DNA of 64,000 nt from CBDFHJ01 sp965247635 (lineage in GTDB: Bacteria > Chloroflexota > Dehalococcoidia > Lucifugimonadales > Australimonadaceae). Shown here piece by piece: positions 1 through 8,677 of this stretch (positions are counted from its first letter, which is position 1; every line of letters begins with the position of its first letter). The stretch covers positions 62,001-126,000 of the forward strand of contig CBDFHJ010000010.1 of the NCBI GenBank assembly GCA_965247635.1, in the 5' to 3' direction. Under the pieces are notes generated by a model. It saw nothing but the letters and a program-made list of their open reading frames with translations, made no database searches and was not told where the DNA came from. The translations under genes and the position numbers were made by a program.

Positions 1-784
1 CTCCTTCGGCTGGCCCTCCCGCCTCACGGCACGGGTCTCGTTGGGCCGTGGTGAGATCTCCAACATCGACCAGGAGAGCCACCTGGCCGGGCCTATTCAC
101 TCCAAGGGTTTCCAGATCCTCCTGGGTTACCTGATGGGTAAGTACGGCGTGGACAGCACCCTACCGATCCGGGCCAGCGTCGCCTTCGAGCAGACGTACA
201 ACGAGGTGGAGGGGGACAGTGCTTCCAGCACGGAGCTCTACGCCCTGCTCTCCAGCCTGGCGGAGGTCCCCACTATGCAAGGGCTGGCGGTCACCGGCTC
301 CGTCGACCAGCATGGCGTGGTACAGGCGGTAGGCGGTGTGACCAGAAAGGTGGAGGGCTTCTACCACGTGTGCAAGGCCCACGGACTAACCGGCAAGCAG
401 GGCGTCGTCATCCCAGCCGCCAACGTCAGGCACCTGGTGCTGAGGCAGGAGGTGGTTGATGCCATCGAACGAGGCATGTTCCACGTCTACGCGGTCAGCA
501 CCATCGAGGATGGCTTGGAGTTGCTGACGGGGATCCCCGCCGGCCAACAGCGGTCCGACGGCACGTACGAGCCCGGCACGTTGAACTACCTAGTCCACCA
601 GGCCATCGAGAGGATGTGGGAGCGGACCCGGGCGGTACAGCGCTCCTTTAGCGGCGTTCAGACCGAGCGGGTGGTCCGCACCGAGGTGTCACCGCCAACC
701 GGTGTGCCGCAAGCAGGAGGCGAAGGCAGGGAGCGCGACCGTCGCGAGGGCGAAGGCGACCCGCCTGCCCCACCCCCCGCTTAA
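1..784 (+). CDS. Lon-like ATP-dependent protease, C-terminal part (5' end outside window)
   Basis: The frame is open from base 2, so the gene enters from the left and only the C-terminal proteolytic part is seen. The first residues (FGWPSRLTARVSLGRGE) and the following GPIHSKG are typical of the S16 peptidase domain of LonB/YcbZ-type proteases. The catalytic dyad is visible: Ser in EGDSASS (codon 218-220) and Lys in GGVTRKVEGF (codon 347-349). These enzymes degrade unfolded or regulatory proteins in the cytosol using ATP. The last 40 or so residues are a charged and Pro-rich tail with no recognised domain. It converges on prmC, with a hairpin cluster between them. Family assignment is firm; the exact Lon subtype cannot be judged without the ATPase part. 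Confidence 0.88.
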   Translation, partial: SFGWPSRLTARVSLGRGEISNIDQESHLAGPIHSKGFQILLGYLMGKYGVDSTLPIRASVAFEQTYNEVEGDSASSTELYALLSSLAEVPTMQGLAVTGSVDQHGVVQAVGGVTRKVEGFYHVCKAHGLTGKQGVVIPAANVRHLVLRQEVVDAIERGMFHVYAVSTIEDGLELLTGIPAGQQRSDGTYEPGTLNYLVHQAIERMWERTRAVQRSFSGVQTERVVRTEVSPPTGVPQAGGEGRERDRREGEGDPPAPPPA

Positions 785-793
785 GGGAATGGC

Positions 794-949
794 TGAGAAC
801 CCTTTCTTGCAAGAAAGGGTTCTCACGCTCTCCCAAAGAACCTCGCGTATGGTCTGCTAGGTGGGGCCATTAATGGCCCCCACCTAGCAGACGAAACATG
901 AAGTTTTCTGGAAGGGTCTGGGAAACCCTCTTTGCAAAAGAGGTTTCCC
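794..949. terminator. Cluster of three hairpins between convergent genes
   Basis: Three inverted repeats fill the gap between the Lon-like gene and prmC. 794-825 is a perfect 32-base palindrome (arms TGAGAACCCTTTCTTG). 852-892 is a 41-base near-perfect palindrome centred on GGCCATTAATGGCC with one unpaired base. 920-949 pairs GGGAAACC with GGTTTCCC around a CTCTTTGCAAAAGAG core with one bulge. None has a long T-run, but a bidirectional terminator is the simplest reading. Confidence 0.5.
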
Positions 950-958
950 GGCTACTCC

Positions 959-1816
959 CTAGGTGTGGATGGTGAGGGCGCGAGGCCTGCCAGAGAGGTC
1001 GGGCGCAACGGCGACGGAGGCTCCGGGAAATGCGGCGTTGGTTAGCTGAGTGGCCCGCTCGACCTGGCGTGGGTCCAGCTCCAGCACCAGCGCCGCGCCA
1101 GGCTTCAGGTGCGGTCCCGCCGTCTTCAGAAGCCGGGCGATGACCTCCAGGCCGTCGCGGCCGCCATCCAGCGCTTCCAGCGGCTCGTGCAGGCGCACCT
1201 CTGGGTCGAGGACCGGAATCTCGGCCGACATCACGTAAGGCGGGTTCGCCACTACCAGGTCCACCGGCTGGCGCACCGCCGAAAGCAAGTCACCTAGGAC
1301 CAAACGGACCCGGTCGGCCACGCCGTGCCGCTGCGCGTTGAGCGCCGCCACCTCCAGCGCGCGCTCCGAGATATCTGTGCCGTAGACGATGGCCTGAGGC
1401 AGCTGGACTGCCAGGCTTACCGCAAGCACCCCGCTGCCGGTACCCACGTCGGCCACGGTAGGCGCCCCTCGTTCTGACGGGCGTGGGCGAAGCAGACGTA
1501 GCGCCTCCTCGACCAGCGTCTCCGTCTCGGGACGCGGGACCAGGACTCCGGGCGCAACGAAGAAGTCGAGGCCGTAGAACTCCCGTTTGCCCATGAGGTA
1601 GGCGGCCGGCTCACGCCGCAACCGCCGTGTCAGGAGGGCCTCCGCCCTTCCCAGGGCGGGCTCCTCGGGCTGCGTGCGTAGGTGGGCGAACAAATTGGTC
1701 CGGTCCAGCTCCAGCGCGGTCATCCACAGCAGCTCCGCCTCGGTGCGGGCATCGTCGATGCCGACGCCTGCCAGCCGCTGCTCCGTCTGGCGCAGGAGCT
1801 GTGCCACCGTCGTCAA
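959..1816 (-). CDS. prmC: Release factor glutamine methyltransferase PrmC
   Basis: 285 residues, the usual length for PrmC/HemK. It methylates the Gln of the GGQ motif of class-1 release factors with S-adenosylmethionine. The SAM-binding VADVGTGSGVLAVSLA segment and the family signature NPPY (in DLVVANPPYVMS) are both present, as is the N-terminal helical domain that binds the release factor. The start is TTG at 1816, overlapping the prfA stop codon (TTGA, 4 bases), so translation is probably coupled to prfA. The prfA-prmC pairing is a classic operon and supports the assignment. Confidence 0.95.
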   Translation of the reverse strand: MTTVAQLLRQTEQRLAGVGIDDARTEAELLWMTALELDRTNLFAHLRTQPEEPALGRAEALLTRRLRREPAAYLMGKREFYGLDFFVAPGVLVPRPETETLVEEALRLLRPRPSERGAPTVADVGTGSGVLAVSLAVQLPQAIVYGTDISERALEVAALNAQRHGVADRVRLVLGDLLSAVRQPVDLVVANPPYVMSAEIPVLDPEVRLHEPLEALDGGRDGLEVIARLLKTAGPHLKPGAALVLELDPRQVERATQLTNAAFPGASVAVAPDLSGRPRALTIHT

Positions 1817-2880
1817 GCCACGGCCTCTTGGATCAATTTCGCCTGCTCGTCCTCCATCAACGCTTGAATGAGCCGGTCCAACCCCCCGTCCATGATCTCC
1901 TCCAGGCCGTGGAGGGTCAGCCCAATGCGGTGGTCCGTCACGCGGTCCTGAGGGAAATTGTAAGTCCTGATCTTCTCGGAACGCTCACCCGTGCCGACCT
2001 GCGCGCGGCGAGTGGCGGTGGTCTGCGCCTGCTGCTCTTGCAGCTCCCGCTCCAGCAGCCTGGCCCGCAGCACCGTCATGGCCTTGTGCCGGTTCTTGTG
2101 CTGGGAGCGCTCGTCCTGGCATACCGCTGTGATGCCCGTCGGCAGGTGCACGATCCTTACAGCCGTGGCCACCTTGTTAACGTTCTGTCCACCAGCGCCA
2201 CCGGAGTGGAAAATATCGATCCGCAGGTCCTCAGGCTTGATTCGAACGTCCACCTCGTCGGCCTGAGGAAGCACGGCCACCGTGGCAGCGGACGTATGAA
2301 TGCGTCCTTGGGCCTCGGTTATGGGCACCCGTTGCACCCGATGGCCACCGCTCTCATGCTTCAGATGCCGGTAGGCGCCGGGGCTGTCCACCTGGAAGAC
2401 CACTTCTTTCATGCCGCCAAGGCCACCTTCACTGGTAGAGGCAAGCTCTACCTTCCAACCTTTACGCTGGGCGAACCGGAGGTACATCCGGTACAGGTCC
2501 GCCGCGAAGAGGGCGGCTTCATCACCGCCCGTACCTGCCCGGATTTCAACGATAACGCTCCGCTCGTCGTTGGGGTCGCGCGGCAGAAGCGCGCCTTTTA
2601 CCCCATCTTCCAGGCGTGCCTGACGTTCAATCAAATGGGGTAGCTCCTCTTGCGCGAGAGTGGCCAATTCGGGGTCGGGTCCATCCGCCAGCTCTTGGGC
2701 TTCCTCCAGTGCGTGCTGTACCTCAAGGTACTTTTGATAGGCGTGCACAACGGAGGCGAGGTCCGCCCGCTCCTTGGCCAGACGGCCCAGTCGCTCCGCA
2801 TCCGAAGCAACCTCCGGCTGGGCCAGGAGCTTTTCAATCTCGTCAAATCGTTGTACGAGCACCTGAAGCTTCTCGAACAT
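1813..2880 (-). CDS. prfA: Peptide chain release factor 1
   Basis: 355 residues from the ATG at 2880, the normal RF1 length. The ORF is open further upstream (to 2973), but this ATG has a GAGGAAAC Shine-Dalgarno-like sequence and the downstream sequence (MFEKLQVLVQRFDEIE) begins like RF1. The peptidyl-hydrolysis motif GGQ is in HSGGAGGQNVNK, and the codon-recognition region has PAT-type spacing (the residues at the RF1 motif read GTG in AQVGTGERSEKIRTYNFPQ, which is the flanking RF1 signature). It terminates translation at UAA and UAG. First gene of the prfA-prmC operon. Confidence 0.95.
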   Translation of the reverse strand: MFEKLQVLVQRFDEIEKLLAQPEVASDAERLGRLAKERADLASVVHAYQKYLEVQHALEEAQELADGPDPELATLAQEELPHLIERQARLEDGVKGALLPRDPNDERSVIVEIRAGTGGDEAALFAADLYRMYLRFAQRKGWKVELASTSEGGLGGMKEVVFQVDSPGAYRHLKHESGGHRVQRVPITEAQGRIHTSAATVAVLPQADEVDVRIKPEDLRIDIFHSGGAGGQNVNKVATAVRIVHLPTGITAVCQDERSQHKNRHKAMTVLRARLLERELQEQQAQTTATRRAQVGTGERSEKIRTYNFPQDRVTDHRIGLTLHGLEEIMDGGLDRLIQALMEDEQAKLIQEAVA

Positions 2881-3175
2881 GGTTTCCTCAAAAAAGTACT
2901 GAAACGAGACCCCCCGGCAGACGGGGGCCTTCCTCATCCAGTATAGCATGGAGTGCCCTTTCGCCCGCATCACCGCCTAGTGCTCACTCCTTGAGTACCC
3001 CTGACCCGACACCGTCAGAAGCTTGGTGCGTGAAGCGCGGTAATTTGGTCAAAATTTGAGACTTTACTCATCCAACGTTTGCGTTCTTGTACCTCACCCT
3101 TTACAATGCGCCAGAATTCAGCGCGTGGCCCATCGTCGTTTAGAGGCGGGTGACCAGCATCCGTAGCAGAGGATA

Positions 3176-4387
3176 ATGAGGCGGCCGCAACTCTCACTTT
3201 GGGCTGTTCTCCTAGTGGGTCTGGTCGGGCTGTGGACAGCGGCGTGTGAACCGCTAGCTACCCCAACTCCCACGCCAGCACCTCCCACGCCCTCGGCAAC
3301 GCCGACGGCGACGCCTACCCCGTCGCCCACGCCGACCGCAACGCCGACGCCGCTGCCGCCGACGGCAACACCGTCGCCTACACCGTCACCTACGCCATCG
3401 CCTACGCCCACCGCCACGCCGACGGCTACTCCCACTCCCACTCCGACCCCGACGCCGATCCCAACGCTAGGCGACGCCATCGAGATCGCCAGGCCGGCCA
3501 TGGTCTCAATCTCGCGGGGCTCCACCCAATGGTCCGGAGTGATGATCGAGTCATCGGGGCTTATTCTCACCACCTCGGTTAACCTTGGCCCAGCGCCGGT
3601 GGCCGATTTCCTAACCGCCGAGGGAGCCGTCGGCCAAGCATGGGTCATTGGCCGTGACGACACGGTGGACGTGGCTCTCCTTGAAGTCATTGATCCCGAC
3701 CCGGGGTACGCGACCATCGAGGTTGCCTCAATCCCGCCGCCGCAGCTTGATCAGGACCTCGCCGCCCTCTTCTTCCTGGCGGCGACAGGCACCACCCCCA
3801 ACATCCGGAACGCTCGGGTGATAGGGGCGGTGCAGGACCTTAGCACCGGGACCCGATACGTCCAGATTCAGGCCATCCCGGAGGTCGGCGCCGAGGGTGG
3901 AGCGCTTGTCGACACAGACGGCAGACTGCGGGGACTGCGGATGACCGAAGCCCAGATGCTGAAACTGGGCTTTGGGCGGGCCGGTGAGGTCTGGGCCATG
4001 GCCTCCGACGTGCTCGGCAACGTCATCGTGCCCCGGTTGCAAACGGGTGTACTGGAAATACTTCCCCCGGGTTCCTCCGGCACCGGCGGCGAGGACCCAG
4101 GGGCGCCTCCAGGGATTCCAGCCATTTACCATGGCTCCGTCACCACCGGTGGAGAAGTGCCGAGCCAGTCGTCGCGAATTTATGCCCGCGTGATAAAGTC
4201 CAGCCTACCGGACCTGTGGTTCTCTCAGCCCCTCGACACTACTGGTCAGTTCCTCATACCAGTCGGTGTGACCGTACCGGACTACGACAACGCCACGGTC
4301 GAGTTCTGGACCGATGCCAAACGCGCTACTCAGGTCGCCGTGTACACGCCGAGCCTCGTCGTAACCCTTGACCTGACCTTCCCGTAG
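3176..4387 (+). CDS. Secreted lipoprotein-like protein with Thr-Pro linker and inactive trypsin-like domain
   Basis: 403 residues. An N-terminal signal (hydrophobic LSLWAVLLVGLVGLW, then TAAC) suggests a lipoprotein with Cys24, although position -3 is Thr rather than Leu. Residues about 28-98 are an almost pure Thr-Pro linker (TPTPTPTP, TATPTP), encoded by an ACGCC-type repeat at about 3258-3470. The next about 200 residues resemble an S1C/HtrA-like trypsin fold: GLILTTSVNLG is where GLILTNAHVV would stand, DVALLEV keeps the Asp strand, and GAEGGALVDTDGRLRG replaces GNSGGPL. The catalytic His and Ser positions are therefore lost. The C-terminal about 80 residues look like a beta-rich domain. 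Likely a surface binding protein rather than a protease. Domain call is by eye. Confidence 0.6.
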   Translation: MRRPQLSLWAVLLVGLVGLWTAACEPLATPTPTPAPPTPSATPTATPTPSPTPTATPTPLPPTATPSPTPSPTPSPTPTATPTATPTPTPTPTPIPTLGDAIEIARPAMVSISRGSTQWSGVMIESSGLILTTSVNLGPAPVADFLTAEGAVGQAWVIGRDDTVDVALLEVIDPDPGYATIEVASIPPPQLDQDLAALFFLAATGTTPNIRNARVIGAVQDLSTGTRYVQIQAIPEVGAEGGALVDTDGRLRGLRMTEAQMLKLGFGRAGEVWAMASDVLGNVIVPRLQTGVLEILPPGSSGTGGEDPGAPPGIPAIYHGSVTTGGEVPSQSSRIYARVIKSSLPDLWFSQPLDTTGQFLIPVGVTVPDYDNATVEFWTDAKRATQVAVYTPSLVVTLDLTFP

Positions 4388-4437
4388 GACAGCGGCGCCG
4401 CGCAATTAGGGGACCCCGGGTCCAGGTTGCAGCCCGC

Positions 4438-5709
4438 TTAGCCAGTCCTAAGGGTAACGACAACGGCGCCCAACGGCACCTCGTGCTGCGTTCCCAGGCC
4501 CATCTGCCGTACCGTAACCATCCCCTGGGCCAGTTCGCGCTCGCCCAGGATAAGCACCTGCGGCGCGTCCAGGCCGGAGGCGTAGCGCAGCTGCGCTTTC
4601 AGGCTCTTTTCCGGCGCCAGCACCGCTTGCACCCCCTGAGTCCGGAGTTGCGTCGCCAACCTCATGCCCGCCATCTTGGCCCCCTGTCCCCGATAGGCGA
4701 CGACCACAGGTCCTCCGTCGTCCAGGGATACGTTCACACGCTGGTCCTGCACGTTGAGGATGAGGCGCTCGATGCCGGACGCAAAGCCGATGCCGGAGGT
4801 CGGCTTGCCACCCAGCTGCTCAATCAGTCCATCGTAGCGGCCTCCGGCGCAGACAGCACTTTGGGAACCCTCGCCTGCAGGCATCACCTCGAAAACGGTC
4901 CGAGTGTAATAGTCCAGTCCACGCACCAGGCGATGGTCCAGCTCATACCCGATTCCCAAGTCGTCGAGGCCGCCCAGTAGCTGCTCCCAATGGTCCTTGG
5001 CCGCCACGCCCAGGTGCTCCACGCTTCGCGGCGCGTTGACTAGGTACGGCTGGCAAGAGGCTTTCTTGCAGTCCAGCAGGCGTAGCGGGTTCTGCCGGTA
5101 GCGGCGCCGACAGTCGGCGCAAAGCCTGTCGAGGTGGGGGCCGTAATACTCGTGGAGCGCCCTTAGGTAAGGAGACCTATCTTCGAAGTCGCCGATGGAG
5201 TTGAGGAACAGCGTCATTTGGCCCAGCCCAAGCGCCTCGATGCTCGCCATGGCCAGTTGAATAACCTCCACGTCCACCGCGACGCTGGCGTCCCCGATGG
5301 CTTCCACACCGAACTGATGAAACTGCCGGTACCGCCCAGCCTGAGGCCGATCGTAGCGGAACATCGGGCCGATGTAGAACAGGCGGACGGGCTGCGGTCG
5401 GTTGTGCATGCCGTGCTCCAAGTAGGCACGACAGACCCCGGGGGTGCCCTCTGGACGGAGGGTAAGCTGCTGCTCCCCTCGATCGAAGAAGGAGTACATC
5501 TCCTTCTGGACGATGTCCGTTTCCTCTCCCTCGGTGCGCAGGAATAGGCCGGTGTCTTCAAAGACGGGCGTATCGATGCGCCGATAGCCGAACAGGAGGG
5601 CCGCCTGGGTCAGCTTGGCCTGAACAAAGCTCCAGTACGGCTGCTGGTGCGGCAGGATGTCCTGGGTGCCCCGCGGCGCCCGGTACTCCTGGTTTGCCTG
5701 CTTCTCCAC
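4438..5709 (-). CDS. hisS: Histidyl-tRNA synthetase
   Basis: 423 residues, normal for bacterial HisRS. It charges tRNA-His with histidine. The N-terminal RAPRGTQDILP, class II motif 2 region (FRYDRPQAGRYRQFHQ), histidine-binding region LVRGLDYYTRTVFEV and the motif 3 segment GIGFASGIERL are all present, followed by the alpha/beta anticodon-binding domain. The start is GTG at 5709, supported by a GGAGGAGG sequence about 8 bases upstream. It is divergent from rel. The leader shows no T-box signature. Confidence 0.96.
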   Translation of the reverse strand: MEKQANQEYRAPRGTQDILPHQQPYWSFVQAKLTQAALLFGYRRIDTPVFEDTGLFLRTEGEETDIVQKEMYSFFDRGEQQLTLRPEGTPGVCRAYLEHGMHNRPQPVRLFYIGPMFRYDRPQAGRYRQFHQFGVEAIGDASVAVDVEVIQLAMASIEALGLGQMTLFLNSIGDFEDRSPYLRALHEYYGPHLDRLCADCRRRYRQNPLRLLDCKKASCQPYLVNAPRSVEHLGVAAKDHWEQLLGGLDDLGIGYELDHRLVRGLDYYTRTVFEVMPAGEGSQSAVCAGGRYDGLIEQLGGKPTSGIGFASGIERLILNVQDQRVNVSLDDGGPVVVAYRGQGAKMAGMRLATQLRTQGVQAVLAPEKSLKAQLRYASGLDAPQVLILGERELAQGMVTVRQMGLGTQHEVPLGAVVVTLRTG

Positions 5710-5913
5710 TCCTCAGACCTCCTCCGCACTATTGTACATGGCGTGGGCATGGGAGACCGCGTGGAGGAGAGGGGTATCAGCCACCCTCGGGACCAACGCC
5801 TTCCTCCCCAGGCCTGCGCCTCGTAAGCAAGGTGCCTGGCACCGTGGCGCCGTTCTCGGTATACTGAGAGCGCTTGGCTTTCGCAGTGAGGCCCCAGCGA
5901 GAGAGATAGTGCT

Positions 5914-8121
5914 ATGCCGACCGGCCTGTTAGAGCAAACGCGCTCCTACCTCCCGGAAGAGAAGGTGGAACTGGTGGCGGACGCCCTCGCGTTTGCCACT
6001 GAGCTGCACGCCGGGCAGAGCCGCCGCTCCGGCGGTCCGTATATTGAACACCCCATCAGCGCCGCCCGCTACCTGGCCGACCTTCACTTGGACGCCACCA
6101 CCATAGCCGCCGCCCTGCTGCATGACGTCATCGAGGACTGCGGTGTCTCCACTGAAGAGCTGCATAAGCGGTTCGGTCCGGAAGTAGCCCGGCTTGTAGA
6201 CGGTGTCACCAAGCTGACCCGTCTCGATATGCTGCAGAGCGATAACGAGGACGTTGCAGCGCGTAGGAATAGCGGCACCCAGGCGGAGAGCCTGCGTAAG
6301 ATGCTGCTTGCCATGGCCGAGGACATCCGTGTCGTCCTCATCAAGCTGGCGGACCGCCTGCACAACATGCGGACCCTCAGCGCCATGCCGCCTGCCCACC
6401 GCGTGGCCACCTCCCAAGAAACCCTCGACATCTACGCCCCGCTGGCCAACCGCTTGGGCATGGGCGAATTTAAATGGCAGCTGGAGGACCTCGCATTCCG
6501 GTACCTGCAGCCGAACCAGTACCGCGCCATCTATCGACTGCTGGCAGGCAAGCGCCAAGAGCGCGAAGCGTATGTCCATCAGGTGACCCAGGTGCTCAAT
6601 CGCGAGCTGGCCCGCGCAGGGCTCCAGGCCGAGGTGAGTGGACGTCCCAAGCACATCTATAGCATCTACCAGAAGACCCAGTCCTACACGGCCCAAGGAA
6701 AGCAGTTCGGCGACATCTACGACTTGTTTGCCGTGCGCGTGCTCGTACCCACCATTACCGACTGCTACGGGGCCTTGGGCGTGGTCCACGCGCTCTGGCA
6801 TCCGGTCCCTGGACAGTTCGACGATTACATCGCCAACCCTAAAGAGAATATGTACCAGTCGCTGCACACCACCGTGCGGTGCATCGACGGCGTGCCCATC
6901 GAGGTACAGGTACGCACCACCCAAATGCACCAAGTAGCGGAGTACGGCGTGGCCTCCCACTGGAGCTACAAGGAAGGCTCGGCAGCCAAGGACGGGCGTT
7001 TCGACGAAAAGATGGCATGGCTTCGCCAGCTCTTGGAGTGGCAGCGAGACGTCAGCGGAGCCGAAGAGTTCCTGGAGTCGGTCAAAACAGACATCTTCAA
7101 CGACCAGGTCTTTGTTTACACTCCCAAGGGAGAAATCAAGGAACTGCCCAGCGGCGCCACGCCCATCGACTTCGCCTACCTCATCCATACCGACCTGGGC
7201 CACCGGTGCATCGGGACCAAGGTCAACGGCCGGCTGGTATCGCTTGGCTATCAGTTTCGCAACGGCGATACCGTGGAGGTTCTTGCCAGCAAGGTGGCCC
7301 GAGGGCCAAGCCTGGACTGGCTCAACCCGCACCTCGGGTACACCAAGACCGCCAACGCCCGGCAGAAGATTCGCGCATGGTTCCGCCGCCAGGAGCGGAC
7401 TACCAACATCCAGCGAGGGCGCGACCTGCTCAAAAAGGAGATCCGCCGGCTCAACGCCGTGATAACGGAAGCGAAGCTGGCCCGTACCCTCAAGCAAGAG
7501 AGCATCGAAGACCTGCACGCCGCCCTGGGCAGTGGGACCATCAGCATCGCCCAGGTTGCCGCCCGCCTCTCCGCGCAGCAAGACACCGAGCCCGACCTGA
7601 CGACGGAGCCGGAGACTCCGCTTACTCTGCCGTCGACTGGCATTCAGGTGCTAGGGGTGGGTGACCTGCTCACCCGCCTGGCCCTATGCTGTCAGCCAGT
7701 GCCAGGCGACCAGGTCGTCGGCTACGTCACGCGGTTGCGCGGCGTAACCGTCCATCGGCAGGACTGCCCTAACCTTCGTCACGAGGCCGAATCGGAGCGG
7801 TTCATCCCAGTGTCGTGGGGTCAGACCCAAAACCTGTACCCCGTACGTCTGCGCATCTCGGCATGGGACCGCGTCGGCCTGCTGCGGGACATCACCGCTT
7901 CCGTTTCCGCTGAGGGCGTAAGCATCTCGTCTGTTCAAACCAACGTGCATGACGATGGGATGGTGAGCAGCAACCTCACCATTCTCGTCTCCAACATGGC
8001 ACAGCTAAGCCGGGTCTTTGCCAGGTTGGAGGGCGTGCGGGGTATCGCCAGCGTGGAGCGGATCAGCGGAGGCCGGCCACCATCCGCTAGAAAGGCCCAA
8101 AGCAGGGCCAGGAACGCCTAG
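5914..8121 (+). CDS. rel: Bifunctional (p)ppGpp synthetase/hydrolase Rel
   Basis: 735 residues, the usual length of a long RSH protein controlling the stringent response. Order of domains: HD hydrolase (His70-Asp71 in LLHDVIED, intact so hydrolysis is expected), RelA/SpoT nucleotidyltransferase (GDIYDLFAVRV... with NPKENMYQSLHTTV), TGS (DQVFVYTPKGEIKELPSGAT), a Cys-containing linker (ALCCQPVPGD) and a C-terminal ACT domain (RLRISAWDRVGLLRDITA). A GAGAGATAG sequence precedes the ATG. A possible extended -10 (GTATACT, 5859-5865) lies about 50 bases upstream, with no convincing -35. Assignment is firm. Confidence 0.95.
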   Translation: MPTGLLEQTRSYLPEEKVELVADALAFATELHAGQSRRSGGPYIEHPISAARYLADLHLDATTIAAALLHDVIEDCGVSTEELHKRFGPEVARLVDGVTKLTRLDMLQSDNEDVAARRNSGTQAESLRKMLLAMAEDIRVVLIKLADRLHNMRTLSAMPPAHRVATSQETLDIYAPLANRLGMGEFKWQLEDLAFRYLQPNQYRAIYRLLAGKRQEREAYVHQVTQVLNRELARAGLQAEVSGRPKHIYSIYQKTQSYTAQGKQFGDIYDLFAVRVLVPTITDCYGALGVVHALWHPVPGQFDDYIANPKENMYQSLHTTVRCIDGVPIEVQVRTTQMHQVAEYGVASHWSYKEGSAAKDGRFDEKMAWLRQLLEWQRDVSGAEEFLESVKTDIFNDQVFVYTPKGEIKELPSGATPIDFAYLIHTDLGHRCIGTKVNGRLVSLGYQFRNGDTVEVLASKVARGPSLDWLNPHLGYTKTANARQKIRAWFRRQERTTNIQRGRDLLKKEIRRLNAVITEAKLARTLKQESIEDLHAALGSGTISIAQVAARLSAQQDTEPDLTTEPETPLTLPSTGIQVLGVGDLLTRLALCCQPVPGDQVVGYVTRLRGVTVHRQDCPNLRHEAESERFIPVSWGQTQNLYPVRLRISAWDRVGLLRDITASVSAEGVSISSVQTNVHDDGMVSSNLTILVSNMAQLSRVFARLEGVRGIASVERISGGRPPSARKAQSRARNA

Positions 8122-8214
8122 CCCCGGCCTGACCCGCGGGCCCGGGCTGCCATTTGCTCCACTCACTCAAATCCACTAAGATGCAGGTCGTTCAATCCCT
8201 GGGAGGAGGCATGC

Positions 8215-8508
8215 TTGCCCGCTGAGAAGAGTGCCCGTGTCCAAGCCCGTCGCCGGATAATAAACCGGGGAGTGCGCTCCAGCAGCCGCACCTACCTGAA
8301 AAAGGCGGAGCACCTCATTCCCCAAGGTCCGGCGGAAGAGGCAGCCGCTGCCGTCACGCAGGCGATTGGAGCACTGGACTGGGCAGCCCATAAAGGGGTA
8401 ATCCACCGCAATAAAGCCGCCCGCCAGAAGTCCCGCCTCGTCCGTAAGCTCAACGCCAGCGTCGCCGCCCAACCAAAGCCTAGGCGGCGAAGGTCTACCA
8501 GACAGTAG
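8215..8508 (+). CDS. rpsT: 30S ribosomal protein S20
   Basis: 97 residues, basic and helical throughout, with the S20 pattern KSARVQARRR near the N-terminus and AAHKGVIHRNKAARQKSRL near the C-terminus. It binds 16S rRNA early in 30S assembly. The start must be TTG at 8215, placed 7 bases after GGAGGAGG (8201-8208). An ATG four bases earlier (8211) opens a different frame that stops after four codons and overlaps the TTG. Non-AUG starts in rpsT are known elsewhere and are linked to autoregulation. It lies between rel and lexA. Confidence 0.93.
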   Translation: MPAEKSARVQARRRIINRGVRSSSRTYLKKAEHLIPQGPAEEAAAAVTQAIGALDWAAHKGVIHRNKAARQKSRLVRKLNASVAAQPKPRRRRSTRQ

Positions 8509-8594
8509 CAAGAGTCCACCGTCGTCAGGGCGCTGCCCTGAGGCGGCCGCTTCTACCCGCCGGCGCTCTGTCCAGACGGTCGGACACCCGGCCA

Positions 8595-8622
8595 TTGACA
8601 GGCCCAGGCCAGGCTCGATACG
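8595..8622 (+). promoter_or_regulatory. Predicted lexA promoter
   Basis: A consensus -35 TTGACA at 8595-8600 is followed after 16 bases by GATACG (8617-8622). The -10 is imperfect. It places the LexA box just at the expected transcription start, which fits repression. Confidence 0.55.
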
Positions 8623-8630
8623 CTTCACCA

Positions 8631-8642
8631 GAACGCTTGTTC
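8631..8642. promoter_or_regulatory. LexA (SOS) box before lexA
   Basis: GAACGCTTGTTC is a perfect match to the Gram-positive-type SOS operator GAAC-N4-GTTC. It sits 36 bases before the lexA start and downstream of a TTGACA promoter, as expected for autoregulation. Confidence 0.82.
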
Positions 8643-8677
8643 CTTTATAGCATCTCAAGGCCGCACCGGAGAGACCG

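Noticed and set aside
1627..2643. A 338-codon plus-strand frame over prmC and prfA
   Set aside because: It is a shadow of two confirmed genes and is Pro/Arg-rich with no recognisable domain.
5710..5913. T-box before hisS
   Set aside because: No AGGGTGG-type antiterminator word or terminator with T-run is present on the minus strand.
5929..7581. A 550-codon open frame on the minus strand inside rel
   Set aside because: It is the antisense of a well-supported Rel protein, has no family pattern, and high GC makes long antisense frames common.
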